A stretch of 64,000 bases of DNA, taken from positions 232,256-296,255 of the forward strand of contig BCJX01000023.1 of NCBI GenBank assembly GCA_001600415.1, read 5' to 3'. The stretch comes from Pascua guehoae. Lineage: Eukaryota > Basidiomycota > Tremellomycetes > Trichosporonales > Trichosporonaceae. The notes beneath the pieces were generated by a model. The model searched no databases, had not been told where the DNA came from, and was given only the letters and a program-made list of their open reading frames with translations. Shown piece after piece: positions 23,395 through 34,838 of the stretch (within the stretch, counting starts at the first letter, position 1; the number at the start of each line of letters is the position of its first letter). Position numbers and translations under genes: made by a program.

Positions 23395-24308
23395 GTTTGG
23401 AGGACGCACGGGATACTCCCCTGGAGGTTGGCATGCAGCGCTCGCATTTCTTGGCTCTTTGAGTTGGGCTCAAGCTGTACTGCACTGCACAGGCACCTCA
23501 TGGATAGGCCGCTGACTCTAAGCTGGCTCAGGTACGCCAAAGCCCACAATGCTGTGTGGCCGACTGCAACCCCAAAGGCAGACCACCATTCATTCGTTAA
23601 CGTTACTCACCCCGTGTGCACTTGTGCGCTGTCTACCTTCCAGTGACCACAGACTGCTCATGCTTTGCTTGCAGCTTGCACACACGTCTACTTGCCAAAA
23701 TTCTGGTGCCGGTCTCAAGTATCTTGCTGATTAAGCATCAGCAATATGGTACCATATGACCACGTTCTAGTAGCCCGTGACGACGTCAGAGGATGATCAC
23801 ATACGCACTAACAAAGATAATAGCCCGGGTGTTTTACCGTACGTTGCCCCTCTTCGTTCTCCTTCCGATGTGTCCGCCTTCGCCTATACTTCCCTTTCTT
23901 CTTGCTGTCGTAAAAGTGACACCGCAAGCATATGCACTCTGGCCCAAAGACCCCATTAGCGAAGCAATGGCCCCAAAAAAATAACCGAAACCGCAAGAGG
24001 AGAAGGCTCCATCAACGGCCCGATACGAGGCAAGTTAAGGTCAGCTCCACTTGCCAAGTCAATGCTCGTCAACTTTGATCTGTTATCGTTTTCAGGGCAT
24101 GCCGCGAATCGCCCGAGGTATGGGTGGCTTCATTATCCGATCGCGTCTCCTCTTGAAACGTCACAAAGCGGCCATCGCGGCCGTCCTGGCCGCGTTATTG
24201 CACTTGTTTCCACACACTGCCCACCCTTGTCGTGCGGGAGTGAATTGTACAGCTCATAGAGCGCGTGCGTTTAAAGCATGCTCGAAGCTGACCAAGTCTC
24301 ACTGTGTA
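23395..24308. other. Intergenic region before the mannanase-like gene
   Basis: No gene seen. The part from 23990 on is probably promoter. It contains AT-richer tracts near 23730 and 23980 but no clear operator. Confidence 0.5.
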
Positions 24309-24309
24309 C

Positions 24310-24317
24310 TATATAAG
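24310..24317 (+). promoter_or_regulatory. TATA box of the mannanase-like gene
   Basis: TATATAAG lies 47 bases before the ATG, a canonical core-promoter sequence. Such a TATA box is typical of strongly regulated fungal hydrolase genes. Confidence 0.6.
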
Positions 24318-24356
24318 GGCCATATCCCCATCCCATAATGAACCGCCCCAGACACC

Positions 24357-25816
24357 ATGTTGCCCATTACATACTTACTCTCGGTCCTCTACCTCGCCAT
24401 CGGCGTCATTGCGGCTGGTAAAGCCTCGCCAGACCTGCAAAGCCGCCAAGTGCCCGCGGGCTTTGCCTATCGCGAAGGCAGCAAGATCTACGTTGACGGC
24501 GAGCCTTACTATTTCGCCGGCGGGCAGCAGTACTGGCTCACGTCCCGGCCCACGACCGACGACATCTGGAACAGGACGTTTGACCGGTACGAGGAGCTCG
24601 GGGTGCGCGTCGTCCGTGTCTTTGTGTATGGCATTGACTCCACGGCTGGCCCGTCGCCTGCCATCTACCACGTGAGCACATTACAGAGGACGGTGTGGGC
24701 GACACGGCTGACCTGACGGCCTTCAGCACTGGGACGGTGCCAATCTCACAGTCAACTATGGCGAGAATGGCCTGGGTCGGATCGACAAGATGGTCGAAAT
24801 GGCCAGGGAATACAACATGAAGTTGATCCTCGTCCTTGCGGATAACTGGATAGACGAAAGTAAGTTTGTCGCAAACAATCAGCTTGGCTTTGGCGCCGGT
24901 TCCTCCTCCTACAGTACAACCGCATACTCACACGCAGGCGGAGCGGCCAACAGGTACGTGCGCCAGGTCATTGGCGCCGAGGGCAACTACCACAGCGACT
25001 TTTTCGCCCACCCCGACGTGATCAAAGTGTACGAGTCGTACGTCGCGGCCGTGGTCGAGCGGTACAAGTCGTGCCCCGAGATTTTCTCCTGGGAGCTCGT
25101 CAACGAGCAGCAAGGCGACATTACCGCCCTGGACGGCCGCCGCAACCGGCCCGGATTCGACGCTGCGGCCATGACAAAGTGGATCGCCGACCGCAGCGCA
25201 TTCATCAAGCGGCTCGACCCACACCACCTCGTCTCGATTGGCGACTCGGGCTACTACAACATCCCGGACCACCCCAGGGGCCAGTACCGCGGCATTGGGC
25301 AGATGGACTTTGACGCAAACCTCGCACTCGACACGGTCGACTTTGGCACGTTTCACCTGTACGAGTGGGGGTACACGGACGTAAAGGAGTGGGGGCTCGA
25401 GTATATCAACTCGCACATTGAGTCCATGTGAGTTCTTCGTACATTTCCTTCTTCTCTTTTTTTCGTCAACGGCCTCGGCATGCAACTCCATCTGATGCAA
25501 AGGAAAAAAATCGGCAAGCCCGTCATCTGCGAAGAATTTGGCGTCATGGGCGAGGGCAACCAGACAGAGTGAGTGGAAAAAGCAGTACGACAGCGTCTCC
25601 CCCCGGGCCCGCGCTCATGGCAGAATCTACCCCGTGTGGGTCAAGGCCATGCTCGACGGCGGCCTGAACGGCATCGTCCCCTGGCAGGTGTCTGGTGTCG
25701 GCATCTACAAGCAAGCTACAGTCAATACGTCTTACGACCTCGACATCTACCCCGAGAAGGAGGTCGTGTGGAAGACGTTTGTCGACATGGCCCAGACGCT
25801 CAACGCGCGTACGTAG
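24357..25816 (+). CDS. Secreted GH5-type glycoside hydrolase, mannan endo-1,4-beta-mannosidase-like
   Basis: Predicted to cleave beta-1,4-mannan outside the cell. The signal peptide is hydrophobic (LLSVLYLAIGVIAAG). Exons 24357-24671, 24727-24859, 24938-25427, 25503-25568 and 25624-25816 give 398 residues. (beta/alpha)8 features: the N-terminal GGQQYWL and WNRTFDRYEELGVRVVRVF, then ILVLADNW, the acid/base glutamate in SWELVNEQQGD, TFHLYEWGY, and the nucleophile glutamate in KPVICEEFGVMGEG. The order and spacing fit the fungal GH5 mannanase group; a close GH5 relative with another substrate is possible. The fourth intron (25569-25623, GTGAGT..GGCAG) is inferred because the frame otherwise hits TGA directly after QTE. 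An alternative reading is a 4-bp duplication frameshift (see findings). Confidence 0.82.
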
Positions 25817-26562
25817 TGATTATGAAATCCCGTCCTCGTAGTTGTGCTTGGGCTGTGCTGTACTGCACAAGCACCTCGACATCGACGCTGATCGTCCTGA
25901 CTGTATGTATGCTCGGTGGCCAACAGGTCAGCACAATGCAGGTGCCGTCCAAGCCTTGGTCTGCAGTTGCTCGGCCGATGGCGCTGCCACCAGGAACGCG
26001 GATCGTTGGATCCGTGCCTTGGATCGGAGACGGGATGACATCGTTCTACTGTAGTTGGACACGAACAGGCGCTGAGTGGGGGTGGGGGCTATCATGTTAG
26101 AGAAACCTTGTCCGGTCATGGCGACAAGACGCTTCTTATTTGGGACATGCTATGAGGCAGCGGATCCTCTGGATCCTGTCGAACAGAGTTATTGGTGATG
26201 AGCAGATACAGTATCAGCTTTGGTATTGGCAACAAAGGCCGCCCGTCACGGCCTTTGGACGTCGGCAACAGTCGGCGCTTCCGCGCCAGCGGCTGGCTCT
26301 CCAAGAGCGCGTGCCTTGGGCTGTGCCTCTGGACACTTACACACCTGCTCGGCATGTGCAGTTGGGTGTTCTCCATCGTTCTCTCGCTCTCCGGCAAGCC
26401 CAGCCGCCATAGACGCGACATACGACGATGCGCACGACACGCCGCCTACTTAAAGAGTCGCTGGTACCTCCTGACTCGACTCTTCATTCACCTCTATCCA
26501 CACAGTTCGAACTGCCACTACAACTGCCGACCACGCACCCAACACCACAGTCCCCACGACAC
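25817..26562. other. Intergenic region
   Basis: About 750 bases between the mannanase-like gene and a small unknown gene. Short frames only. The last 100 bases are C/T- and CA-rich, as expected of a leader. Confidence 0.55.
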
Positions 26563-26898
26563 ATGTCAGCGACTATCAATACACCGGAGGGCTCCCAACT
26601 CCCCGCCGTCCCACAGAGCCCCGACGCCGCGCCTAGCGACTCGAAGACATCCGACGCCCCTAGCATGCCAGCCGATTCACGCGGTTTTACCGAAGACGAG
26701 TGGCCCGCCGACTGGCCTCCGCCGCCCTATCCGCTCTGGTTTATCAATGCGCTGGGAAAGACGATGGGGTGGCTCGTCCAAGCCACCGGGGCGCGGACAG
26801 GCCCACCAGAGGATTGTGCGCACACACCCCATCTCCCCCCCTGTCTGTAATGTCCGCCACGCGGCGTCCCACACTGCCCTACCCCCCCGACGACCCCC

Positions 26899-26938
<40 letters not shown>

Positions 26939-27339
26939 CTGACCCGCTAGTCGTCCCACCCCAACCCCCCTTCCAGCGCCCCATGTTCGACACCTCCGGC
27001 GAGCGCATCATCTACGACGCCGACGGGCAGCGCGTCCCCGCCCTCCTCCAGCGCGAGTATACGCAGTGGGACAAGGTCCGCAGCCTCGCGACCATCCCCC
27101 TGCTGCCCGTGATATGCTGGCGCGCGTTTCTGTGGATGTACGATGGGATGCGGCCCGATGCGCCCGATAACATTTCGTGGATCCGGCCGACGGGTGAGCT
27201 CAGGCCCGAGGTCGCGGCGTGGATGACCGAGCAGGATGGGGAGGTCGCGGCGTGGATGGCCGAGCAGGAGGGGGTCGCGGCTGCTAGGGAGGGCGCGGGG
27301 GTGGCTGTGGCGGATGAGAAGGACGGTGCGGCGGAGTAG
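26563..27339 (+). CDS. Unknown Trp-rich protein, 213 residues
   Basis: I do not recognise this protein. Exons 26563-26815 and 26951-27339 join in phase. The intron has a GTGCGC donor and a CTGACCCGCTAG acceptor and contains a 38-base poly-C tract. The N-terminal third is acidic and Pro/Ser-rich. A Trp/Pro patch follows (DWPPPPYPLWFINALGK), then the better-ordered block SGERIIYDADGQRVPALLQR. A hydrophobic stretch, LATIPLLPVICWRAFLWMY, could be one membrane segment. The C-terminus holds a near-duplicate of 11-12 residues (EVAAWMTEQDG, EVAAWMAEQEG) and an Ala/Glu-rich tail. The start is the first ATG after a CA-rich leader. It is probably a lineage-specific fungal protein. Confidence 0.55.
26900..26937. 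repeat. Poly-C tract of 38 bases
   Basis: An uninterrupted C run within the intron of the unknown Trp-rich gene, on its sense strand. A very similar 37-base run occurs at 58458. Confidence 0.95.
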
Positions 27340-29461
27340 AGTGGCTGTGGGGTTTGTAATGTTTTAGTACTGCTCTTTAGTATGGATCCCATCTTCGCTC
27401 CTTTGTACCCCGCTTGACCGCCTGTGAAGCACACGAGCCAGCCCTCGTGCATGATCAGAGCTCAGTTTGGGCCTGCACCCTTCTGATGGGTAGCTTTGTC
27501 GCGATATGTGGCCATTCTCCTCTTTGTGCCACCCCTCCGATGAGGGTGGTGCCCAAACCTCCTCAGGCCGTCTACCCGTCAAATTGAGTGCCATGCCCAG
27601 ATGGTAGAGCCGGAGCGCTCGCCCGCTCTGGAGCGAGTGTGCGTTGGTTCTCAGTCAAGAAAGAACAAAACAAAGACAAAAGAAGGACATCGTCGAGCTC
27701 GTGGAGTGTAAACGCTACCTCTCCAGGGACCAGCTGGCCAGCTGCAGCCAGCTGGCCGATCGATCGGGAGCCTGACCACTGTGCAAGCCTGTTGCGGGCG
27801 CAGAGGGGAGCCGGGACATCCTCCCTCCTTGACGAATGAAAGAGTCCATCCAAGAAGCGGGCGGGCACTGAAACCTGAATCCTTCAAGATCTTCGCTCCT
27901 TCCCTTGCCCACACGCCATTACTTGATGAGCCTGAATCAGGCAAAGTTTTCAGCAAAAAACCTCCCCCACAGAAAGCTCATACAGCCAAACCCGGATTAT
28001 AAGTACCCGGCTCTATAGGCCACTTGAATGGCTTCCCTCAAATATTCACACCGTGTCGTGAAAGGCTGTTGGTTGCGCGTTCGAATCTCCATTGTGACAG
28101 TTCCTGCTTGGCGCAAAATAAGACGTCTCTCTGTTCCTGGCAGCTAGTCGCTGTTTCCACAGTAAACCACGACAGTCGGCACAATGTGGTGGATTCGAAG
28201 GCGTGACCCACAGTGGGATTGACCAAAAGGGCCGGGTCCGCCCCCCTCTTTTTTTGCTTCATCTTGGTGTGCGTGCTTGTGCCCCAACTGTGTGGCATGG
28301 AGTATGTGGTTTGGAAAGGGGTGGCTTGTTTCAGGAACTACCGGGACGTCACCTGCGTTTATGTCGTTTTTGTCTTCACGCTACATTACAATCGAGAGTT
28401 AGTAGCGGTGGTTATGCTTGTTGTTGTGCATGACAAGGGGGCAATCGCCCACCATATACCCGCGTGGAGGCTGAACTCGTCGTGGAACTTCCAGCGCGTG
28501 TTTGGTCTATTCTTGCACGATCGTTGGAAGAACTTGGGCCACTTGTTTTCGCACGACGTTGTTTTCCCGAAAGCCGGCCCCCAAAGTGTGCAGGTTGATG
28601 CTCCTAATCTGGAAGCGCGCACGCTCATCGTGGGCCCCATTCGGCAAGCGGGGTAAACGACAAGTGCTGAGTTGTCGGGATGTGGGCAACGTCGGCGACT
28701 AGAAGTACACGGGTACTGGTACTGGCGGTAAGGAGCAGATAGGATCAACTCGGTGGCGAGAGCGGGGGACAACAGCATGCAACCACCGCGATCTGGGTAA
28801 CAGGTAACAGGCATAACCGCCCAACTCTGAGGTTATGAGCTGCGATGCGATGCATGTGATGCAGTCTACATGTCAAGTCTGCTGTTGGTCGACTGCGAAG
28901 AGGACTTGCATCAAGCGGCATGGCACGCCCACATGACGGTCCCGCCGGGTATCTTGACTGCATGCCACGGCATGGATGCAGGATGCCCCCTGGCATCAGG
29001 GTCTGCGTCGAGGCGCATGCATGCATGCAATACATGGTCTGCACCGTTAGTGCCGCTTTAATCGCACTCAACTGCAAAGGACAAGGATGCCAGATGTTGC
29101 AACAGGCTGTGCAGTGTGCAAGACAATGAATGCACTGGGTGAGTGGAGTGGAAGAACATCGTCTTTTCCCCGCCTGGCCCCGCGGCACAGATGCGGGGTA
29201 AGCCCGCCCAGGCGCCCAGGGTGGAGGGCCAAGCTCGGATCGGACCATGGGTGCTCGGCCCGACATACCCGTGAACTCGTCTCCTCGGCACCACCACACC
29301 ATGTGGTCAAGACGCAGCTGGGTGGGATCTTGGGACGCGTCAGATCAGAAACAACTTTGATACTTTTTTTCTTTCTTTCTCTCCTCTCTCTCGTCTGTCT
29401 CGTGTCTCCACTTTTGCTCGCCTCTCCTCTCTTGTCCAACCGCAAAACTAAACTCCCCACC
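27340..29461. other. Region without a confident gene (about 2.1 kb)
   Basis: No recognisable coding sequence. Short frames around 28213-28656 (+) and 28745-29302 (-) overlap and show no family resemblance. A GTTCGAAT motif near 28080 resembles a tRNA T-loop but has no pairing stem. The T/C-rich segment from 29350 is the leader of the next gene. Confidence 0.5.
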
Positions 29462-32106
29462 ATGCGCCTCCTCGCCGTCTCTGTCCGCACGCTGCGCGCG
29501 CGCCCGGTGCCATTTGCGCGCCGCGCGTTCTCGTCGTACAACAGCCCCGTGGCGGGTCTGACCCCCGAGCAGGAGGAGGTGCGTCGGCCGAGCCGCGTCC
29601 AGGCGAGCAGACGAGGAGGCAGTGGGGCGCGGCGAGCAGAACCATGCCTGCTTCCCGCGCGCTGTTCTCCCGCATGCTAGCGCTCTGCATGGAATCACCA
29701 CTGACGACTACAGTTCCGCGCGACAGTGTCCAACTTTGCGCAGAAGGAGATTGCGCCCCGCGCGGCCGACATTGACAAGCAGAACAAGATGCCAGAGGTG
29801 CGTGTGCTCTGACAGCGAGTGGTTTTGCCGGCGACGTGGAAAGAGGCAGAGGCTGGCTGGAGGCTGGTGTGCTTCGGGTGTGGGGAGGCGGAGCCCGAGC
29901 TGGGCCCCGCTTGCCTCGCCAAAATGACGGCGAGGGCGTCGCCTATATTAGCCAGCGGGGCGGGGTGGTGTGGGGTGCTGGGAGCGGGGTGGCCATGGTG
30001 TGCCGAGGGCTCGGAGCGGCGCCTACCTGGCCGTCTGAGCAGGCAGTGTCTGCGAGATGTCGCCGGAGGTGGTCTGCAATCTGGCCATGGTTGAGAAGCG
30101 AGTGAACAGAGGTTGGACACTCGTAACACACCGTGGCATGGCCCTGCCACAGACGACTCGGACCGGCGACAAACACGCTACAAGCCAAGATGCACGTGCT
30201 GACCCACAGGACATCTTCCCCAAGCTCGGCGACATGGGCCTGCTCGGCGTGACCGTTCCCGAGGAGCAGGGCGGCCTGGGTCTCGGCTACCTCGAGCACA
30301 CGATTGCGATGGAGGGTGGGTCTGCCATTGTGGGGTGCTGGACTGAGCTGACGGAACAGAGATCTCGCGTGCGAGCGCGTCTATTGGTCTCAGCTATGGT
30401 GTGAGTACGAGGCTCCAGTCGCATGGGAGCATGCCTGGTGAAGCGTCTGCAAGGCTGTGTGGCGGTCTCCGCCGCACATGACTAGTCTTGGAAGCTACAA
30501 GAGCGACCTGCCAGAGTTGTGCGGCGGAGAGTCCCCATTCTATCCAAGCGGCAACGCCTGGCCAGAGTGTGACAACACTCTTGCCGGACAACGCGCTACC
30601 CAAGCTCTACCGCATCGTCCTTGCAGACCCTAACCACCCGACTCCAACATTCCAAACCCACTAACACGCAGGCCCACTCCAACCTCATGGTCAACCAGCT
30701 CAAGCGCAACGGCTCCCCCGCCCAGATTGAAAAGTACATGCCGGCGCTCCTCACCGGCGAGGCGATTGGCTCGCTTGCCATGTCCGAGCCCAACGCCGGC
30801 TCCGACGTCGTCTCGATGCGCACAAAGGCCGACAAGCAGGCTGACGGATCGTTCATTATGAACGGCTCAAAGTGCTGGATTACAAACTCGCCCGTCGCGT
30901 CCACTTTCCTCATCTACGCCAAGAGCGACACCGAGGTCAAGCCCAGCAAGGGCATTACGGCCTTCCTCGTCGAGCGCGGATGGGAGGGCTTTACCGTCGG
31001 CGAGGGGTTGGACAAGTTTGGTGTGAGTATGGGTGTACCGCGAGCAGGAGTGATTTGCGGCGAGGCGTTGAGTGGGGGAGAGGGGGAGCGGGGGTTGAGC
31101 GGGATAGAGGTCGAACGAAGGAGGAAAAGAGCGGTATGAGGAGCGGGTGTTGGACATCGGGTGGACGGTGTGGTTCGAAGAGAAGCATGAGAGCCTACGA
31201 CAGCTCGAGAAGAGATAATGAGACTGTACCACCGGTTTCTTACTCTTCCCATTCCTCTCCGCTCCCATGGCCACTTCCCACTCTTGTTCTTGTCCTCCCC
31301 ACATCTCTCCTCTCCCCCGTCCTTCTCCCTTCCTTCTCCTCCCTTCCTTCTCCTCCCCTTCCCCTGTCGCTCCTTCTCCCCGTCCACATCGCCCCTCGTA
31401 TTTTACCACACAATTGCACCCCGCTGACATCCAGATGCGCGGCTCGCCGACCGCCGAGCTCTTCTTCGACAACGTCAAGATCCCCGCCTCCAACGTGATT
31501 GGCGGCGAGGGCCGTGGTGCCGCCGTCCTCATGTCGGGTCTCGACTATGAGCGTCTCGTCCTCTCTGGCGGTCCCCTGGGTATCATGCAGGCGGCGCTCG
31601 ACATGGCGCTCGAGTACTCGCACGAGCGCAAGCAGTTTGGCCAGCCCATTGCAGAGTTCCAGCTCATGCAGGGCAAGATTGCCGACATGTACACCAAGCT
31701 CTCGGCGAGCCGCGCCTACGTCTACGCCGTCGCGCGCGCCGCCGACGCGGGCCAGGTGTCGCGCGAAGACTGCGCGGGTGCCATTCTGTACGTCTCGGAC
31801 CGCGCCGTCGAGGTCGCCATGGACGCGCAGCAGATGATGGGCGGTAACGGGTACATTAACGGTGAGTACTGGAATGGGCCTTGGGCAGGAGACGTGGGGG
31901 AATACATGTCCACTCTCCCCTCGTCTCACCCTCTACCCATTCTCATCCCCCATAACCCCAATCACTAACACGCAGACTACGAGGTCGGCCGCCTCCTCCG
32001 CGACTCGCGCCTGTACACTGTCGGCGCGGGCACACAGGAGATCCGCCGTGGTCTCATTGGCCGCATGTTCAACGAGGCCTTCAAGAAGGGCCAGGACCAC
32101 CTCTGA
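29462..32106 (+). CDS. IVD: Isovaleryl-CoA dehydrogenase, mitochondrial
   Basis: This FAD enzyme oxidises isovaleryl-CoA to 3-methylcrotonyl-CoA in leucine breakdown, passing electrons to ETF. Exons 29462-29578, 29714-29797, 30210-30315, 30360-30400, 30672-31022, 31435-31861 and 31976-32106 give 418 residues. The first 25 residues are Arg/Ala/Ser-rich without acids ([15 protein letters not shown]), a mitochondrial targeting sequence. Acyl-CoA dehydrogenase signatures are [20 protein letters not shown] and [20 protein letters not shown]. The catalytic glutamate appears to be the one in [15 protein letters not shown], the position characteristic of isovaleryl-CoA dehydrogenases; most other family members carry it later. 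Two introns are long for this genome (412 nt each), and a 271-nt intron separates exons 4 and 5. Confidence 0.93.
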
Positions 32107-33035
32107 GCGTCGCGCACGCGCAAGGTGTAGTCGTTAAGGAGCAGAGACCAAAGTACCGGTAGCCCGGAAAGGCAGTGGAGCAGGCCGCAATGGCGGCCGG
32201 TGAGAGATAATAGATCAAGGCGAGCATTTGTATGTGTGTTGATGCACGATGACATTGACGAGCGGGTGTGCGAGTGGTCGCTGGTGTGGGTCACGTTGTG
32301 GTATCATGTACGCTGCGGTATACTGTAGAACAGTTGGGTTCTCAGGTCATGGCCATGATCGCCAGCCCGTTCCCTGTTTCCGATTTGTTGACGAGGAGTG
32401 CACGCAGCGTGGATTAACCCACTCCAAAATGCCCAACGTGCTCTGCGTTATGACACGTTTGTCTCAGAGATCAGAGACGGGCGCTTCCTGACTCACATGC
32501 AGTGGGCGAACGCTGCGTCACCGCAGAGGTCACGATCGTACCTCACCTGTTGTGCTGTTTGGTCCACTGGCTCAGACTGGACCGATGGGCTTGGTGCAAC
32601 CAACAGACTGCTCAGCCTTCTCACTGCTTTCCGGCTTGGTGTCTTCACGGCGGCGTGGCTCGCTTGGCCATCTGCTCACCTACCGACTTGTTCGTTGACT
32701 TGCTCACAGAGCCACCAGTCATGCGCGCTCCACCCCCGCTTGTCGGTGGTATGCTCTGCATGGCGTGCGTATCTGTCCAGTGTATATATGTCGACCATAA
32801 TGCGGGGCGTATACCGCGTCGTCCTATCTGCACGCAACGTATATATGAAGGAAGCCATGTAATCGGGCAAGGTCTGGGTCTGGTCTGGTCGGAATCTCTC
32901 CCCATCGTCTCTGTCTCTGCCTCGGGTCCTCGGGGTCGGGAAATCTGGTCATGATCACGTCTGTCCGTCTCCAGTCTCCATTCTCCGCTCTCGGTCTGCA
33001 ATCTCGGTCGCGGTGTGGGTCCCCAGTGTCAGATT
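32107..33035. other. Convergent intergenic region
   Basis: About 930 bases between the 3' ends of two convergent genes. No gene, repeat or RNA was recognised. Confidence 0.55.
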
Positions 33036-34838
33036 CTACTTTTCCTTGTCCTTTTTGCTCAGCGCCTTGAGGCGACGCTGTTGACGGCGCTCGACGCTCC
33101 TGTCCGAGTCCCAGTCGACGTCGGCTGCAAGCAGGTCGGTCTGGCCGTTCTTCTCCAACTTGGAGTCGAAGAAGCCATCGCGGTATCCGCGCACAATACG
33201 CTCGAGGAGATCCGACGTCGAGATGGCCGGCGTGCGGCGCGTAGGCAGGAACTTGCCTGAGGGGGGTTAGTCACTGCTGCGTGGAAATTGCGTTCCAGCT
33301 GTGTTGCCGGCGCCACACTAAACTCACCCTGTCCCTTGACAAACGCGTAGACGTCCTCCTGGTCCTTGCTCGGGTACACGAGCTCGTCGTGGGCAATGTA
33401 GTCAATCTCGTACTTGTCGATCCACGCCTGGTCGACCTCCCATGGTGCGTCTGGGAGGACCTCGTCTGCCCAGCGGCAGTGGCGGACGGCCTCACAGCGC
33501 TCGGCGTGGGTCATGGACGGGGGGTTCTTGTGCGCTGCGCACAGGGCGTCCGAGCACACACCGACCAGGAGATGGACACGGGGGAACGAGAGCTTTGCCT
33601 GGCGCAGCTGGAGCGCGTGGCCAAAGTGGAGAAGGTCGTACACGCCGTCTGCGTAGATGCGGACGGGACGGTCGGTCGGCGGGGGCTTGGTGCGCCACCA
33701 ACGGTCGACACCGTCCACGAGCCCCTGGCCGTCGATTGCACGCTGCACAAATCCACGAATGTTCTCCTCGGTGAGTTCTGCTGGGCGTTCGAGCATCCGA
33801 GGAGGGCCCGCAGCGCTCGTCTTTCCTTCCTTGTTTGGCCTGTATGGGTTCTTGAGCGACTCGGAATCGGCGACCGGCACATCGCAGGGGTGGTCACACT
33901 CGGCTCGCACGCAAGCCCCTTTGGGCTCGTGCACTGGGCCGCGCGCGGCTTTGGGTGTTGGCGCACGTCCGAGCTGGGTTGGCATCGACGAAGCCCCGGA
34001 TCCCGTCGGCGTAGGAGACGACGGCCGCCGTTGGTGCCCAGGATAGTTTGCGTGGACCGGCGTGCCGATCGTCGACGAGCTATCAATGTCTCCATCGTAC
34101 CTGGGCGTTAGCGTTGCGGATCGGGCTCGCTAAAAAGTCTGCAGATCGAGGTCTGCAGATCGAGGACTGCCGAAACGGAGGCCGGCCGAGAAGGCAAGAA
34201 GAAGCGACCAGAGTCACGCCAGACAGAGCAACGAACCACACATCGCACGATACTGCACCAGCCGTCCTGGGATCACATCTCTGCCCGAAAGTAGACTCAC
34301 GTTGGCGACTCGAGGCCGTCCGTCTCACTCAGCGCGGAGCGCTTGTCCCGGCGAATGGCCAGCGTAGCCAGGCTCATTGAAGCAGGTGACGAGTTTTGGT
34401 GGTGAAAGTGAGCATTGTGCGCGTGCAACGTGTGCGGGTGCGCGTTGTTGTTATGGCGAAAGTGGGCGGCCGGCTGGTTGAGGCGGGGAGAGCTGCTCGC
34501 GCTCGGCGTGAGCGAGGGCGCGTTGACGGATATCAGCGAGCCGACATCAGACGCGTCGTTGTCTGTTTGGACGAAACCCAGGGAAGGCCAAGATCAGGGA
34601 GCGTCGTCGGCCATGTTGTTGTTGGGTTGGTGAAGGGTTGATATTATTGAGACGAACAGCATGGCATCGTGCCATTGAAAGAGCGCACCAGTCAGCCGTG
34701 TCCACGCCGCAAACATGGCTGCTACTCACCCTCCTCGCTGGCATCCTGTGAGCTGTCCGGGTCGCGCCCGCGGCGTCCCTCGACGCGCCCATCGGGGCGC
34801 TTGTGCCGCTTCGGCTGCGCTGATAGCGTTGCGGACAT
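33036..34838 (-). CDS. PCT1: Choline-phosphate cytidylyltransferase
   Basis: CTP:phosphocholine cytidylyltransferase makes CDP-choline, the rate-limiting step of the Kennedy pathway for phosphatidylcholine. Exons in reverse order 34730-34838, 34301-34562, 33328-34100 and 33036-33256 join in phase to 454 residues. The N-terminal half is disordered, with a His/Asn-rich patch (NNNAHPHTLHAHNAHFHH) and proline-serine stretches. The catalytic domain has YADGVYDLLHFGHALQLRQA with the HxGH nucleotidyl-transfer motif, then VGVCSD, ERCEAVRHCRWADEV and DYIAHDEL. The second signature, usually RTxGISTS, reads RTPAISTSDLLERI. Only about 60 mostly charged residues follow, so the amphipathic lipid-sensing helix is short. 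The gene is divergent from the SPC24-like gene across about 1.3 kb. Confidence 0.92.

Noticed and set aside
28060..28110. Possible tRNA because of a GTTCGAATC motif
   Set aside because: Bases on either side cannot form a T stem, and no acceptor or D arm is present.
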